A DNA stretch of 64,000 bases, from contig CAUGNO010000006.1 in the NCBI GenBank assembly GCA_959600905.1, positions 60,592-124,591 of the forward strand, given 5' to 3'. The notes below the pieces were generated by a model. The model was given only the letters and a program-made list of their open reading frames with translations, ran no database searches and was not told the origin of the DNA. A program made the translations under genes and the position numbers. The DNA is from UMGS1975 sp959600905 (GTDB lineage: Bacteria > Bacillota > Clostridia > Christensenellales > QAND01). Within the stretch, counting starts at the first letter, position 1, and every line of letters starts with the position of its first letter. Of the stretch, positions 41,623-50,281 are shown piece by piece.

Positions 41623-41651
41623 TTGAAAAAGTGAGTAAATTGCGCTATAAT
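41623..41651 (+). promoter_or_regulatory. Promoter of the FMN-binding protein gene
   Basis: TTGAAA, 17 bp, TATAAT, one mismatch from consensus. Confidence 0.75.
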
Positions 41652-41723
41652 AGCGGAAATGAGGACAGCGCCGGATCGGCGCACGGATAGAGATTTGTAC
41701 AGAGGGAAAGGAAGCGGTGTACC

Positions 41724-42254
41724 ATGCGGGAAACCGGGAAAATGGGAATACGACTGTTGATTGTATGTGCAGTGGCAGGCCTATGCTTGGCGCTTACATA
41801 TAGCATTACGCAGCCAAAGATTGAAGAACAGGAAAGGTTGGCGGAGCAGGAGGCCTATATGGCGCTTTTCCCGGAAGGGGCCGCTTTTGATGAAGTGGAC
41901 AAGGGAAATGCGGCGGACGAGGTCAGCAAGATTGTAGAGGTAAAGGATGATGCCGGCGCTCGTTTGGGCTATTGTGTCAGCGTGGCCCCCGGCGGCTACA
42001 AGGGCGCTATCAATATCAATGTAGGCGTCAAGGCGGATGGCACGCTGAGCGGTATCAGGATTGGCTCCAACAGCGAAACGGCAGGCTTGGGCGCGCGCAT
42101 TGTGGAGCCGGATTTCTATGAGCAGTATGCCGGGCAAACGCCGCCTATAAACTTAGGAGAGCAGGTGCAGGCCATTACAGGGGCTACCATTTCTTCCCGT
42201 GCGGTAACAAACGGTGTGAACCTTGCCTTTGAAGCAGTACAGCCCATGCTTTAA
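41724..42254 (+). CDS. FMN-binding protein, RnfG-like
   Basis: A 176-residue protein anchored by one N-terminal helix (LLIVCAVAGLCLALTYSI), with an extracytoplasmic FMN-binding domain. The covalent FMN site is in TGATISSRAV (about residues 151-160), the S/TGAT-x-S/T motif modified by ApbE-type flavin transferases. No Rnf, Nqr or ApbE genes are in the window, so it is either part of a complex encoded elsewhere or a stand-alone carrier. RBS AGGGAAAGGAAG. With the divergent NusG-II gene and the convergent riboflavin kinase it makes a small flavin-related cluster. Confidence 0.88.
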   Translation: MRETGKMGIRLLIVCAVAGLCLALTYSITQPKIEEQERLAEQEAYMALFPEGAAFDEVDKGNAADEVSKIVEVKDDAGARLGYCVSVAPGGYKGAININVGVKADGTLSGIRIGSNSETAGLGARIVEPDFYEQYAGQTPPINLGEQVQAITGATISSRAVTNGVNLAFEAVQPML

Positions 42255-42266
42255 ACCAAACAATGT

Positions 42267-42295
42267 AAAAAGCCGGCCCATGGGCCGGCTTTTTT
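42267..42295. terminator. Terminator after the FMN-binding protein gene
   Basis: AAAAAGCCGGCCC-ATG-style perfect palindrome GCCGGCCCATGGGCCGGC flanked by A-run and T-run, able to work on both strands. Confidence 0.92.
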
Positions 42296-42329
42296 GCTAT
42301 CGTTGTTTTGCGGAGGCCGATCGGGCTTC

Positions 42330-42731
42330 TTATGCTTTGGGGCCTAGCAGCAAACGCACCTGCTCACAATCGTGGCTTACTTGCCTTTGTACCTCTTGCA
42401 GCGAGGAAAACTTAACGGTAGGGCGCAGAAAATCGTATAGATCGACGCTGATTGTTTGCCCATACAGATCAGCGTCAAAATCCAGAATAAAGGTCTCGAT
42501 GGAAATGCGGCGGTCCTGGTCTACCGAAGGGCGGTAACCAATGTTTGTAACGCCCAAATGACACCCTGTGCTGAGCTGTACCATAGAGGCATATACGCCC
42601 AGCGGCGGCAGCGGCGTTTTGGGATCGATCTGTAAATTGGCGGTAGGCATGCCAACGGTCTTGCCGTTTCCCTTGCCATGCACCACCAGGCCGGAAAGAG
42701 AACAGAGCGGCTTTTTGTGTTTTTTTTCCAT
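42330..42731 (-). CDS. Stand-alone riboflavin kinase domain protein
   Basis: A 133-residue protein equivalent to the C-terminal kinase half of RibF; it should phosphorylate riboflavin to FMN. Motifs: GLVVHGKGNGKTVGMPTANL, the flavokinase GxG-x-PTAN loop with the metal-binding Thr, then GVYASMV, TNIGYRPSV and the helix-closing IETFILDFDADLYGQ. The usual N-terminal FAD synthetase half is absent. A full RibF would be expected elsewhere. Its position opposite an FMN-binding protein gene suggests local FMN supply, which is inference. Confidence 0.9.
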   Translation of the reverse strand: MEKKHKKPLCSLSGLVVHGKGNGKTVGMPTANLQIDPKTPLPPLGVYASMVQLSTGCHLGVTNIGYRPSVDQDRRISIETFILDFDADLYGQTISVDLYDFLRPTVKFSSLQEVQRQVSHDCEQVRLLLGPKA

Positions 42732-42871
42732 CTTTAGACCTCGGGTTCAGTTTGTTTTATCGGAAGGAGTATAAACAATCCCAGGGCGTATTGTCAAACC
42801 AAAAGCAGCCGGCCCATGGGCAGGAACAGCCATTCCGTGATATAGTAAGAGGAGCTAGGGAGGCGGAATAG

Positions 42872-43456
42872 ATGAAACATGAGATCGAAAAGCAAATAGA
42901 ATTTTTGATGGAAATCGATAAGAGCAAAGGCATTTTGCGCATGAATTGGATGCTGGATGAATCTCGGCGTGAGGACGATGCACAGCATGCCTGGCATGCA
43001 TGCTTAACGGCGATGGTGTTGCAAAAGTATGCGGCAAGGCCGGTAGACATCGGCCATGTGATCCAAATGCTGCTGGTACATGATATCGTGGAGATCGACG
43101 CGGGGGATACCTATGCATACGATGAAAAGGGCTATGAAAGCAAGCCTCAGCGGGAGCAGGCGGCGGCCGACCGCATATACGGGCTGTTGCCGGGCGGCCA
43201 GGGACAGGCGCTGCGCGCACTTTGGGAGGAATTTGAAGCGGGCGAAACCGACGATGCTAAATTCGCCAATGCTGTGGACAGGACCCAGCCTTTTTGGGGC
43301 AATTTTTACATTCAAGGCCGCGTGTGGAAGGAAAACGGCATAGAAGCCAAGCAGGTGATCCGCCGCAATGAAGTAACCAAGGAAATCATTCCGGAGGTAT
43401 GGGAAGCGGTATATGAACAAATTCAGCAGGCAGTACAAAACGGCTGGCTAAAATGA
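42872..43456 (+). CDS. HD-domain phosphohydrolase (YfbR-like 5'-nucleotidase)
   Basis: A 194-residue HD-superfamily protein; relatives of this kind are metal-dependent 5'-deoxynucleotidases. The metal-binding residues are in DDAQHAWHACLTAMVL, LLVHDIVEIDAGDTYAYD (the HD pair) and the distal Asp in FANAVDRTQPF. It has no membrane segment. AGGGAGG precedes the ATG, and a TGA-TATAGT extended -10 lies about 25 bp before the start. It is followed by psd, which has its own promoter. Confidence 0.88.
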   Translation: MKHEIEKQIEFLMEIDKSKGILRMNWMLDESRREDDAQHAWHACLTAMVLQKYAARPVDIGHVIQMLLVHDIVEIDAGDTYAYDEKGYESKPQREQAAADRIYGLLPGGQGQALRALWEEFEAGETDDAKFANAVDRTQPFWGNFYIQGRVWKENGIEAKQVIRRNEVTKEIIPEVWEAVYEQIQQAVQNGWLK

Positions 43457-43485
43457 TGGACAACCTGCGCCGGGCATGATATACT
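43457..43485 (+). promoter_or_regulatory. Promoter of the psd-pssA operon
   Basis: TGGACA, 17 bp, TATACT, with TGA directly before the -10. Confidence 0.65.
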
Positions 43486-43531
43486 CGGGCATATTCACTT
43501 TTGGGGCCGGCGCAGGAAGGAGGAGAATGCC

Positions 43532-44413
43532 TTGCACGAACCGTTTGCTGCCTATGACCGAAACACCCAAACGCTTATGCCGCAAAAGACAGTGGCGGAT
43601 GGCTGGATGAAATGGATCTACGAGACACAACCGGGCCGAATGGCGTTGGGCGCGCTGGTGAAGAGAAAAGCGGTTTCCTCCTTGTATGGCTGGTATTGCA
43701 AGCGTAGGGCAAGCGCGAAAATGGCGCAAAAGCTCATCGATCAGTATGAAATAGACGTCACGCCGTTTGCCACGCCGTTTCGCACCTATCGCGATTTTTT
43801 TACCCGCCGTCTGCCCTATGTACCCATGCCAAAGCAGCCAGAGGTGCTGGGCGCTTGGGCGGAAGGCTATGCCAGCGCCTGGCAGAATATAGACCCACGC
43901 TGCTTGATACAGGTAAAGGGCATGGAATACGACCTGGCCGATCTTCTTTGCGATGGGGCCTTGGCAGAAAAGTATGCGGGCGGCACGATGATTCGTATCC
44001 GGCTGGCGCCGCAGCATTATCATCATTTTCATTGGTTTGATGGCGGCGTTGTGCAGCAGGTACGGGATATAAAGGGGCAGTATTATTCCGTGCACCCGCT
44101 GGCGCTGGGACGGATTGCGGCGCTGTATTGCCAAAACAAGCGACGGGCCGTGCAGGTGAAAACCGATCAGTTTGGCTCTGTGCTGTTGGTAGAGGTGGGC
44201 GCTACGATGATTGGGAGTATTCTCAATCCGTTTTCGGAGGGCTCTGCGGTAAAGCGGGGCGAGGACGGCGGCTATTTTGCGCCGGGAGGCTCTATGATCC
44301 TGGGGCTGTTTGAAAAGGGCGCCATCCAGGCGGATGAGGATCTTTTATGCCAGACACAGGCGGGCAGGGAATGCATCGTCCACCTGGGAGAGCGCCTGGC
44401 GGTAAAGGGGTAA
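43532..44413 (+). CDS. psd: Phosphatidylserine decarboxylase proenzyme
   Basis: Converts phosphatidylserine to phosphatidylethanolamine at the membrane. The pyruvoyl-generating cleavage site is in FAPGGSMILGLFEKG near residue 255; the family has GST at this spot, and here Met follows the Ser. Other conserved parts are DFFTRRLP, the KGMEYDLADLL segment, RLAPQHYHHFHW with catalytic His, and LLVEVGATMIGSI. The TTG start has AGGAGG 8 bp upstream. Length 293 fits the clostridial type. The gene ends 3 bp before pssA, so both steps of PE synthesis are in one operon. Confidence 0.93.
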   Translation: MHEPFAAYDRNTQTLMPQKTVADGWMKWIYETQPGRMALGALVKRKAVSSLYGWYCKRRASAKMAQKLIDQYEIDVTPFATPFRTYRDFFTRRLPYVPMPKQPEVLGAWAEGYASAWQNIDPRCLIQVKGMEYDLADLLCDGALAEKYAGGTMIRIRLAPQHYHHFHWFDGGVVQQVRDIKGQYYSVHPLALGRIAALYCQNKRRAVQVKTDQFGSVLLVEVGATMIGSILNPFSEGSAVKRGEDGGYFAPGGSMILGLFEKGAIQADEDLLCQTQAGRECIVHLGERLAVKG

Positions 44414-44415
44414 TT

Positions 44416-45036
44416 ATGAGAAAAACCATCCAAAAAGTGTTTCCCGTTATGGAACACATGAATATACCCAACACCATCACCATTGCAGGGCTGATTTTGG
44501 GCATGGTGAATATCTTCTTCATCGTACAGGAACATTATCATCTATATTATATCTGTGCGCTGCTCGCAGGAATTATGGATACGCTGGATGGATTTGCCGC
44601 CAAGCGATTAAACCAGTATTCCGAGCTTGGAGAACAGCTGGATTCCCTTTGCGACGGCATCAACTTTGTGCTGGTGCCTGCGGTGTTTGCCGTCACGCGC
44701 ATGGATATGCGGCTGGGCACGATGATCTGTGCAGGCATCTACTGCGCATGCGGCATCTTACGCCTTGGCTACTTCAATATCTTGCTGGAAGAGAAAACGG
44801 AGGAAAAGGTGTTTGTCGGCGTACCGACGACCATTGCCGCGGTGTTTGTGCAGACCCTGGTCTGGGCCTGCACGGTGCTGTGCCCGCGTCTGCGGCTGGC
44901 CGTGCCGACGATCCTGCTGGTGTTTGGCCTTTTGATGATCAGCCGCCTGCGCTTTCGGGCCTCCAATTTGGGGCGTGTATTCTTTGCAGTGGTGGGTGCG
45001 GCCGTGCTGGCCGCGGCGCTAATCATTGGGAAATGA
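44416..45036 (+). CDS. pssA: CDP-diacylglycerol-serine O-phosphatidyltransferase
   Basis: A 206-residue membrane enzyme that joins serine to CDP-diacylglycerol to make phosphatidylserine. The CDP-alcohol phosphotransferase motif D-G-x2-A-x-R-x8-G-x3-D-x3-D is visible as DTLDGFAAKRLNQYSELGEQ then LDSLCD. Helices: the first near INTPNTITIAGLILGMVNI-like residues 17-35 and five more to the end. The ATG at 44416 follows AAAGGGG directly after psd, and a longer upstream frame is only open by chance. It gives the substrate for Psd. Confidence 0.94.
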   Translation: MRKTIQKVFPVMEHMNIPNTITIAGLILGMVNIFFIVQEHYHLYYICALLAGIMDTLDGFAAKRLNQYSELGEQLDSLCDGINFVLVPAVFAVTRMDMRLGTMICAGIYCACGILRLGYFNILLEEKTEEKVFVGVPTTIAAVFVQTLVWACTVLCPRLRLAVPTILLVFGLLMISRLRFRASNLGRVFFAVVGAAVLAAALIIGK

Positions 45037-45110
45037 TGGGATGATAGAAGCAGAGGGCGCTTTGGCATCCATGGCCGGGCGTTCTTTTTTTGCGCTTTTT
45101 GCCGCTTTGG

Positions 45111-45140
45111 TTGACATCCGGCTGTCTTTCGCGGTATCCT
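45111..45140 (+). promoter_or_regulatory. Candidate promoter of the HAD phosphatase gene
   Basis: TTGACA, 18 bp, TATCCT. A weak T-tailed hairpin at 45050-45090 before it may end the psd-pssA transcript. Confidence 0.4.
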
Positions 45141-45234
45141 GGGCTTGATTTTAGCATGAAGGAGAGCCCTGGCATGCCTTGCCTGGGAGGCCAATACGGG
45201 CTCGTTTTATCAAAGACGCGGGGAGAGGATAAGG

Positions 45235-46029
45235 ATGCGGCAGGATAGGGAAGCGATACAAGCCATTCGCTGCTTTTTGCTGGATATGGACGGCACGATT
45301 TACTTGGGAGATCAGCTCATAGAGGGCACCCATGCATTTTTGCAGGCGGCCAAGCAAAGCGGCCGTAAGGTGCTGTTTTTGACCAACAATTCCTCCAAAA
45401 ACGGGGAGACATACCTCCGCAAGCTGTCCCAAATGGGCATTGATGCAGGGCCGGAGGATGTTTTAACCAGCGGACAGGCGGCGGCGCAGACCATTATGCA
45501 GCGCTATCCCGGCAAAAAGGTATGGGTGATGGGCAACGATTTATTGAAAGAGGAGCTTTGCAGCCTGGGCCTGCCGGTGGTGGAAAGGGAGCCGGATATC
45601 GTCCTGACGGCCTTTGATACCCAGCTGACCTACCAAAAGCTGTGGGATTGCTGCGATTATGTCCGCCAAGGGCTGCCGTATATCGCCACGCATCCGGATT
45701 TCAACTGCCCGACGGAAACGGGGTTTATGCCGGATCTGGGTGCGATGACGGAATTGATCTGCGCCAGCACAGGGCGGCGGCCGGATCGTGTGATCGGCAA
45801 GCCGGAACGCGATATTTTTGCCTGCGCCAGCGCACGCACCGGCGTGCCGTTATCGCAGTGCGCCATGTGCGGAGACAGGCTGTATACCGATATTGCGGCA
45901 GGGCAAAAGCAGGGCCTTTTCAGTATCCTGGTGCTGACGGGTGAAACCAAACTGGAGGATTTGGCTGCGTCCGATATAAAACCGGATTTGGTTTTGGATC
46001 GCTTGGCAGACCTGGTCCCATGCTTATGA
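45235..46029 (+). CDS. HAD-superfamily hydrolase, NagD/AraL-like (class IIA cap)
   Basis: A 264-residue sugar- or nucleotide-phosphate phosphatase. HAD motif I is FLLDMDGTIYLGD (nucleophile Asp), motif II LTNNSS, motif III the Lys in GKPERDIF and motif IV MCGDRLYTDIAAGQ. The C2a cap lies between motifs II and III. These enzymes dephosphorylate a broad range of small phosphates; the physiological substrate is unknown. AGAGGATAAGG precedes the ATG. Monocistronic. Confidence 0.9.
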   Translation: MRQDREAIQAIRCFLLDMDGTIYLGDQLIEGTHAFLQAAKQSGRKVLFLTNNSSKNGETYLRKLSQMGIDAGPEDVLTSGQAAAQTIMQRYPGKKVWVMGNDLLKEELCSLGLPVVEREPDIVLTAFDTQLTYQKLWDCCDYVRQGLPYIATHPDFNCPTETGFMPDLGAMTELICASTGRRPDRVIGKPERDIFACASARTGVPLSQCAMCGDRLYTDIAAGQKQGLFSILVLTGETKLEDLAASDIKPDLVLDRLADLVPCL

Positions 46030-46065
46030 TGAAAAATGGCGGCTGTTTGCCGCATTCAATGGAAT

Positions 46066-46095
46066 AGGGGCAGGCACATCGGCTGCCCTTTTCTT
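46066..46095 (+). terminator. Terminator after the HAD gene
   Basis: GGGCAG and CTGCCC arms around a 9-nt loop, followed by TTTTCTTT. Confidence 0.65.
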
Positions 46096-46387
46096 TATGT
46101 GAGCGTAGAAAAAGAGAGGATCCGGATCAAAGCAGAACATCAGGCGTGGGATTATAAGATCACCAGATGCTTTACTACGATTATTTTGGGTTTACAGACA
46201 AGCAGGGGAAAACGACGAGATTTCAGTTTGAAAAGCCACTGTGCGAATATGGGATCCGTGTGTTCAAAGCGCGGATAGACAAAGCCAATGGCATGGATGC
46301 GGGCGGTATAAGAAAAGCAAGCATATACAATGAGCAAAGCCAACTGTAGATGGCTTTGTGCATCGCAGGGCCGTCCGTGTACGATGC
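46096..46387. other. Intergenic region without a supported gene
   Basis: A 60-codon plus-strand ORF at 46167-46349 (starting MLYYDYFGFTDKQGK) has no ribosome site and no recognised relatives; it might be a gene remnant. No promoter, repeat or RNA structure stands out. Confidence 0.4.
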
Positions 46388-46417
46388 AAAAAGGGTGCCG
46401 AAATTCTCGGCACCCTC
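46388..46417 (-). terminator. Terminator of the PrsA-like gene
   Basis: On the minus strand GGGTGCCGA and TCGGCACCC flank GAATT, followed by T5. Confidence 0.88.
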
Positions 46418-46437
46418 TTTTCCTGCTGGCCGCCGGC

Positions 46438-47658
46438 TCAATAGCCGGTCGTTGTACTGGTAGCTTCGGATTTATATTTGGTTAGGTCGATACGATCCGC
46501 ATAGATCTCAACATCCATCTCGGCCTGCCAGGATTCCAGCTGCTGCTGATATGCTTCCTGTTTTTTACTGGAAAGCAGCTGCTCTTCAGTATAAGCCTTG
46601 ACCTCTTCAAAGGGCACGGCGCCTTCCTGTATATCGCCCGCATAGCAGAGGATATGATACCCGTAATCCGTGGCAACCAGACCGGAAATATCCCCCGGGT
46701 TTTGCAGGGCAAAAGCGGCCTGGGTAAAGGCTTCTACATAGGAGGTATCCTCGCCCAGATTGCCGACGGCATACGGCTCTGTGGTCGTATCGTCGGTATT
46801 TTCCTTCATTACTTCGTCAAAATTGGAGCCGTCCTTTTTCAGCGAATCCAATACGCCCTGCGCCTTTTCCTGGATATTGGCCAGCGCAGCCTTTTTCGCT
46901 TCCTCTGCGCCTTGGGTATCGCCCTGGTTTTGCAGGGTGGCGATGGTTTCGGAGTCCTCTTCGTTGAAGGCAATTAGAATTTGCTTGATCTCCCGGAACC
47001 CTGCGGGGCGGTAGTAGATCGTAGCGCCATTCATCATATCCTGCTCAAAGCTGTTGGGAGATTCGGCATAAGTTTCCTTCATTTCCGCCACGCGGGTATC
47101 GTATTCGTCGTGTACCTCTTCTTCGGTAACGGTGATGTTTTCCGTGACGCGCTCATAAAGCTTGGTGGCTTGCTTGCTGGCCGTCCAATCCTCAATCAAG
47201 CTTTCGCGCGACACGTCGTTATCCTTAAAATAATTGTCTACATTGTCTTGGGCCGTCTGCTGCCAGGCCTCCTCCGTACCATCCGGATCCGCCTGCTTGG
47301 CAATTTCATAATATTGGTCTTTTAGCGCTTGAATGGACTGGTCCACCTTGCTTTCGATCTCGACCTTTTCATCCTCACTGAGCACATCCAGGCCATATTC
47401 CTTAACCTTTTGCGCCACGATCTCGTTTTGTACAGCGGTTTCAACAGCCAGATCCACAACCTGATCGGCAAACTCTTGGTAGGTAGAGCTGGTGGGGTCG
47501 CTTACGCCATAATATTGGAAGTAGGCGGTGATTAGATCGCGCACGCTGCTTTCATACACGCGGGTGCCGTTGACAGTCGCAATGACCATGCCCTTGCTGC
47601 AACCGGTCAGCAGCAGCCCGGTACATAGAAGCAGAGAGAGAAGGAGTTTCTTTTTCAT
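46438..47658 (-). CDS. Peptidyl-prolyl isomerase lipoprotein, PrsA/SurA-like foldase
   Basis: A 406-residue extracytoplasmic lipoprotein (signal KKKLLLSLLLCTGLLLTGC, lipidated Cys at residue 20) that should help fold secreted proteins. Residues about 30-190 form a SurA_N-like helical domain, and about 225-365 a parvulin-like rotamase domain (REIKQILIAF, SNFDEVMKENTDD, FTQAAFALQNPGDISGLVATDYGYHIL) with an insertion of about 35 residues after the first strand. The end is Thr/Ser-rich. Unusually, its N-terminal domain begins right after the lipobox. RBS GGAAAGGA. It probably assists export of surface proteins such as those in the accessory region. Confidence 0.92.
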   Translation of the reverse strand: MKKKLLLSLLLCTGLLLTGCSKGMVIATVNGTRVYESSVRDLITAYFQYYGVSDPTSSTYQEFADQVVDLAVETAVQNEIVAQKVKEYGLDVLSEDEKVEIESKVDQSIQALKDQYYEIAKQADPDGTEEAWQQTAQDNVDNYFKDNDVSRESLIEDWTASKQATKLYERVTENITVTEEEVHDEYDTRVAEMKETYAESPNSFEQDMMNGATIYYRPAGFREIKQILIAFNEEDSETIATLQNQGDTQGAEEAKKAALANIQEKAQGVLDSLKKDGSNFDEVMKENTDDTTTEPYAVGNLGEDTSYVEAFTQAAFALQNPGDISGLVATDYGYHILCYAGDIQEGAVPFEEVKAYTEEQLLSSKKQEAYQQQLESWQAEMDVEIYADRIDLTKYKSEATSTTTGY

Positions 47659-47716
47659 TTGAGCAGTCCTTTCCTAAGACATAAAAATACAAATTAATAT
47701 ATACTATATCCTATCT

Positions 47717-48550
47717 TTATGGCAACTGGGTGTCATCGTCGGTTCTTTTCCTGCTGTCCGCGATTTGCACGGTGGAAACGGCAATGGGCACCCCAATGCT
47801 GTCCAATGCAGCCTGGATGGTTTCGTGAAGATCATAGAATACATCCCAATAGGCACTGCGCTCTACCCAGGCCATCACGGAGATCTGTACGCCGCGGTCG
47901 GTAAAACTGTCTGGGCCGATGCAGGGCGGCGGGTCCTTGAGAACACGCGGCTCATTTTCAACATAGTGTGCCAGCGTTTGCCGCACCTTGGCCAAATCGG
48001 CGCTGTACGGAATGGTAACGGGGATGGAGATGCGCCGCGTTTGGCAGGCGGAAAAGTTTGTGACCTTGCCGCCAACGATAAGGCTGTTGGGCAGCATGAT
48101 GTTTTTATTATCCGGCGTTACAAGCACGGTAAACATCATATCGATGCGCTCTACCGTGCCGCCGCCCTCGTCCGTCTCGATATAATCGCCCACCTTAAAC
48201 GGGCGGGTGAAAAGAAGGATCATGCCAGATGCGAAATTGGATAAATTGTCCTTGAGTGCCAGCCCAATGCCCACAGCGGCGCCGCCGATGAGGGTGATGA
48301 TGCTGGCGGTAGGGATGCCAAGCAGGGAAGCGGCCGTTAAAATAGCAATGATAAGCACGAAAATTTTGACACAGGCCGCCAAAAATGTGTGTACGGTAGG
48401 GTCAACCTTGCTACGCTTTAGCGCGCGAAGGACAAACCGGCTCAGCCAGTTGGCAATGGCCAGGCCGACAAAAAAGGCGACCAGCGCCCATAAGATATGC
48501 GGCAGGGCATCCAACAACCCAGTCAACAGCTTTTCGAAAAATGTTTGCAT
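47717..48550 (-). CDS. Small-conductance mechanosensitive channel (MscS family)
   Basis: A 277-residue MscS-type channel that opens under membrane tension. Three N-terminal membrane helices (about residues 12-100) end in the pore helix (GGAAVGIGLALKDNLSNFASGMI), then the beta domain (FKVGDYIETDEGGGTVERIDMMFTVLVTPDNKNIMLPNSLI) and the C-terminal alpha/beta part. The start at 48550 is given by AAGGAGGG; the frame is open far upstream but without sense. It is transcribed towards the PrsA-like gene with a 58-bp gap, so they may be cotranscribed. Confidence 0.93.
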   Translation of the reverse strand: MQTFFEKLLTGLLDALPHILWALVAFFVGLAIANWLSRFVLRALKRSKVDPTVHTFLAACVKIFVLIIAILTAASLLGIPTASIITLIGGAAVGIGLALKDNLSNFASGMILLFTRPFKVGDYIETDEGGGTVERIDMMFTVLVTPDNKNIMLPNSLIVGGKVTNFSACQTRRISIPVTIPYSADLAKVRQTLAHYVENEPRVLKDPPPCIGPDSFTDRGVQISVMAWVERSAYWDVFYDLHETIQAALDSIGVPIAVSTVQIADSRKRTDDDTQLP

Positions 48551-48630
48551 GGGGCCCTCCTTTTGTATGGGTTTCAAAGAATATCTCATTATAGCATAGG
48601 CGGGCGGGGATGGGAAATTCGCCCGTGGTA

Positions 48631-48639
48631 TGGTATACT
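48631..48639 (+). promoter_or_regulatory. Extended -10 promoter of the PHP phosphatase pair
   Basis: TGG directly before TATACT, 68 bp before the ATG; the -35 is weak. Confidence 0.45.
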
Positions 48640-48706
48640 GAAAGACACCTTGAGTTCGTTTTGCTCCGCCGTTTGGCGGGCTCCATCCGGAAGGGAGGAT
48701 GTTTTT

Positions 48707-49474
48707 ATGCGGACCGATTTGCATGTACATACCCATTTTTCCTTTGATTCCCAGGCCGACATCCAACGGGCCTGCCGCCAGGCCGTGCAGGCCGGCCTTA
48801 CGCACATTGGTTTTAACGATCATTTTGATTTAGACCCGAGCAGCAAAGAAAAGGGCTACGATCAATCGGCCTTTTTTGATGAAATCAAGGCGGCACAGGA
48901 TGCCTTTGCCGGCCGGCTGCGCATTTTGGCCGGCGTGGAGTTTTCCGAGCCGCATCTGTATCCCAAAGAATATGAGCAGACGCTTTCTCAGCCCTATGAT
49001 TATGTCATTGGCGCTGTTCATTATATAGACGGGATGGATCCATACTTTACCGAAAAGATGGCCTATCCGCTGCCCAAGATGTATGAACGCTACTGGGAAG
49101 AGATGGAGCGCATGGTGGAGACCGGTGGCTTTCAAATCATAGCGCACCTGGATTATCCTAAGCGCTATTACAACGCTTGCCTGTTTGAGGACCAGACCGT
49201 GCTTCGCATTTTGCAGAAAGCCTGCGATAAGGGGATGGCGCTGGAAATCAATACCTCGCCGTTTCGCAAGGAAGAAGCAGAGCCGATGCCGGGCAGCCGT
49301 TTGCTGGAATTGTATGCCAAGGCGGGCGGCTACCATATCACGCTGGGCTCGGACGCCCATGAGCCGGAGCAGGTCGGCACGGGCATAGAGCGCGGTTTGG
49401 CGTTGGGCAGCTCCTATGGCTTTCAGCCCTGCTGGTTTGAAAATAAAAAGCTAAAAACGGGGGTCTGGGGATAA
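48707..49474 (+). CDS. PHP-domain histidinol phosphatase, HisJ-like (copy 1)
   Basis: A 255-residue metal-dependent phosphatase of the HisJ family, which removes phosphate from L-histidinol phosphate. The PHP metal motifs are DLHVHTHFSFDSQ, FNDHFDL, GVEFSEPHLY, GAVHYIDGMD, IAHLDYPKRY and GSDAHEPEQVGTG. GGGAGG precedes the ATG at 48707. A close paralogue follows after 2 bp. The his operon lies 10 kb away in the same direction and lacks any phosphatase (HisB here is only a dehydratase), so one of the pair probably fills that step. Confidence 0.88.
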   Translation: MRTDLHVHTHFSFDSQADIQRACRQAVQAGLTHIGFNDHFDLDPSSKEKGYDQSAFFDEIKAAQDAFAGRLRILAGVEFSEPHLYPKEYEQTLSQPYDYVIGAVHYIDGMDPYFTEKMAYPLPKMYERYWEEMERMVETGGFQIIAHLDYPKRYYNACLFEDQTVLRILQKACDKGMALEINTSPFRKEEAEPMPGSRLLELYAKAGGYHITLGSDAHEPEQVGTGIERGLALGSSYGFQPCWFENKKLKTGVWG

Positions 49475-49476
49475 GT

Positions 49477-50247
49477 ATGCGTACAGATCTGCACATACAT
49501 ACCTGCTTTTCTTCCGATTCCGAGGCGGATATGCAGGCCTGCTGTGAAGCGGCGGTAGAGCGGGGGTTATCGCATATTTGCTTTACTGACCATTTGGAGC
49601 ATAATCCGCACGACGGCGGTACGGGGTATTATCGGCCAGAGGCCTATTTTAACGAGGTGCGGCGGCTGCAGCAGGCATATAAGAATAAGATCACGGTGTT
49701 GACGGGCGTGGAGTTTGCCGAGCCGCACCTGTATCGCACGGCGCTTGCCCAGACCCTGGCGCAGGGCTATGATTTGGTGCTGGGCTCTGTGCATTGGATC
49801 GACGACATGGCACCGTATGAGCCGGAACGTATGACCTATTCTACCGAAAAAATGTTTCAACGCTACTGGGCGGAGATGGAGCGGGCCGTAGAGACCGGCG
49901 GGTTTCAGGTGCTTTCGCATATGGATTTTCCAAAGCGCTATTGCAAGCAATGCTTTTATGAAGAGGACACCATTCTGCGCATATTGAAAAAGGCGGTACA
50001 ACAGGGCATTGTAATGGAAATAAACGCCTCCACACTTCGCCAGGGTTTTGATGAGCCAATGCCCAGCGAAGCGTTTGTGGCGCTGTATAAGGAGGCGGGC
50101 GGCACGTGGGTGTCCATCGGTTCGGATTCCCATTATGAGGCGCATGTCGGCGCGGATGTGGATCGTGCGGCGGCCTTAGCGGATCGATACGGCCTTCGCC
50201 CCTGCTGGTTTTCACAGAAAAAGGCCATCCCGGGCGCATGGGGCTGA
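49477..50247 (+). CDS. PHP-domain histidinol phosphatase, HisJ-like (copy 2)
   Basis: The tandem paralogue (256 residues) with all metal motifs kept: DLHIHTCFSSDSE, FTDHLEH, GVEFAEPHLY, GSVHWIDDM, LSHMDFPKRY and GSDSHYEAHVGAD. It begins 2 bp after the stop of copy 1, with GGGGAT as ribosome site. The two differ most around residues 45-65 and in the last 40. One copy may have a different phosphate substrate; both look catalytically intact. Confidence 0.88.
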   Translation: MRTDLHIHTCFSSDSEADMQACCEAAVERGLSHICFTDHLEHNPHDGGTGYYRPEAYFNEVRRLQQAYKNKITVLTGVEFAEPHLYRTALAQTLAQGYDLVLGSVHWIDDMAPYEPERMTYSTEKMFQRYWAEMERAVETGGFQVLSHMDFPKRYCKQCFYEEDTILRILKKAVQQGIVMEINASTLRQGFDEPMPSEAFVALYKEAGGTWVSIGSDSHYEAHVGADVDRAAALADRYGLRPCWFSQKKAIPGAWG

Positions 50248-50281
50248 GCCATATTGGGTTTATAGAGAAGGAGAGAAAGAG

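Noticed and set aside
46167..46349. 60-codon ORF after the HAD gene
   Set aside because: No ribosome site, promoter or recognisable family; kept only as a comment on the intergenic region.
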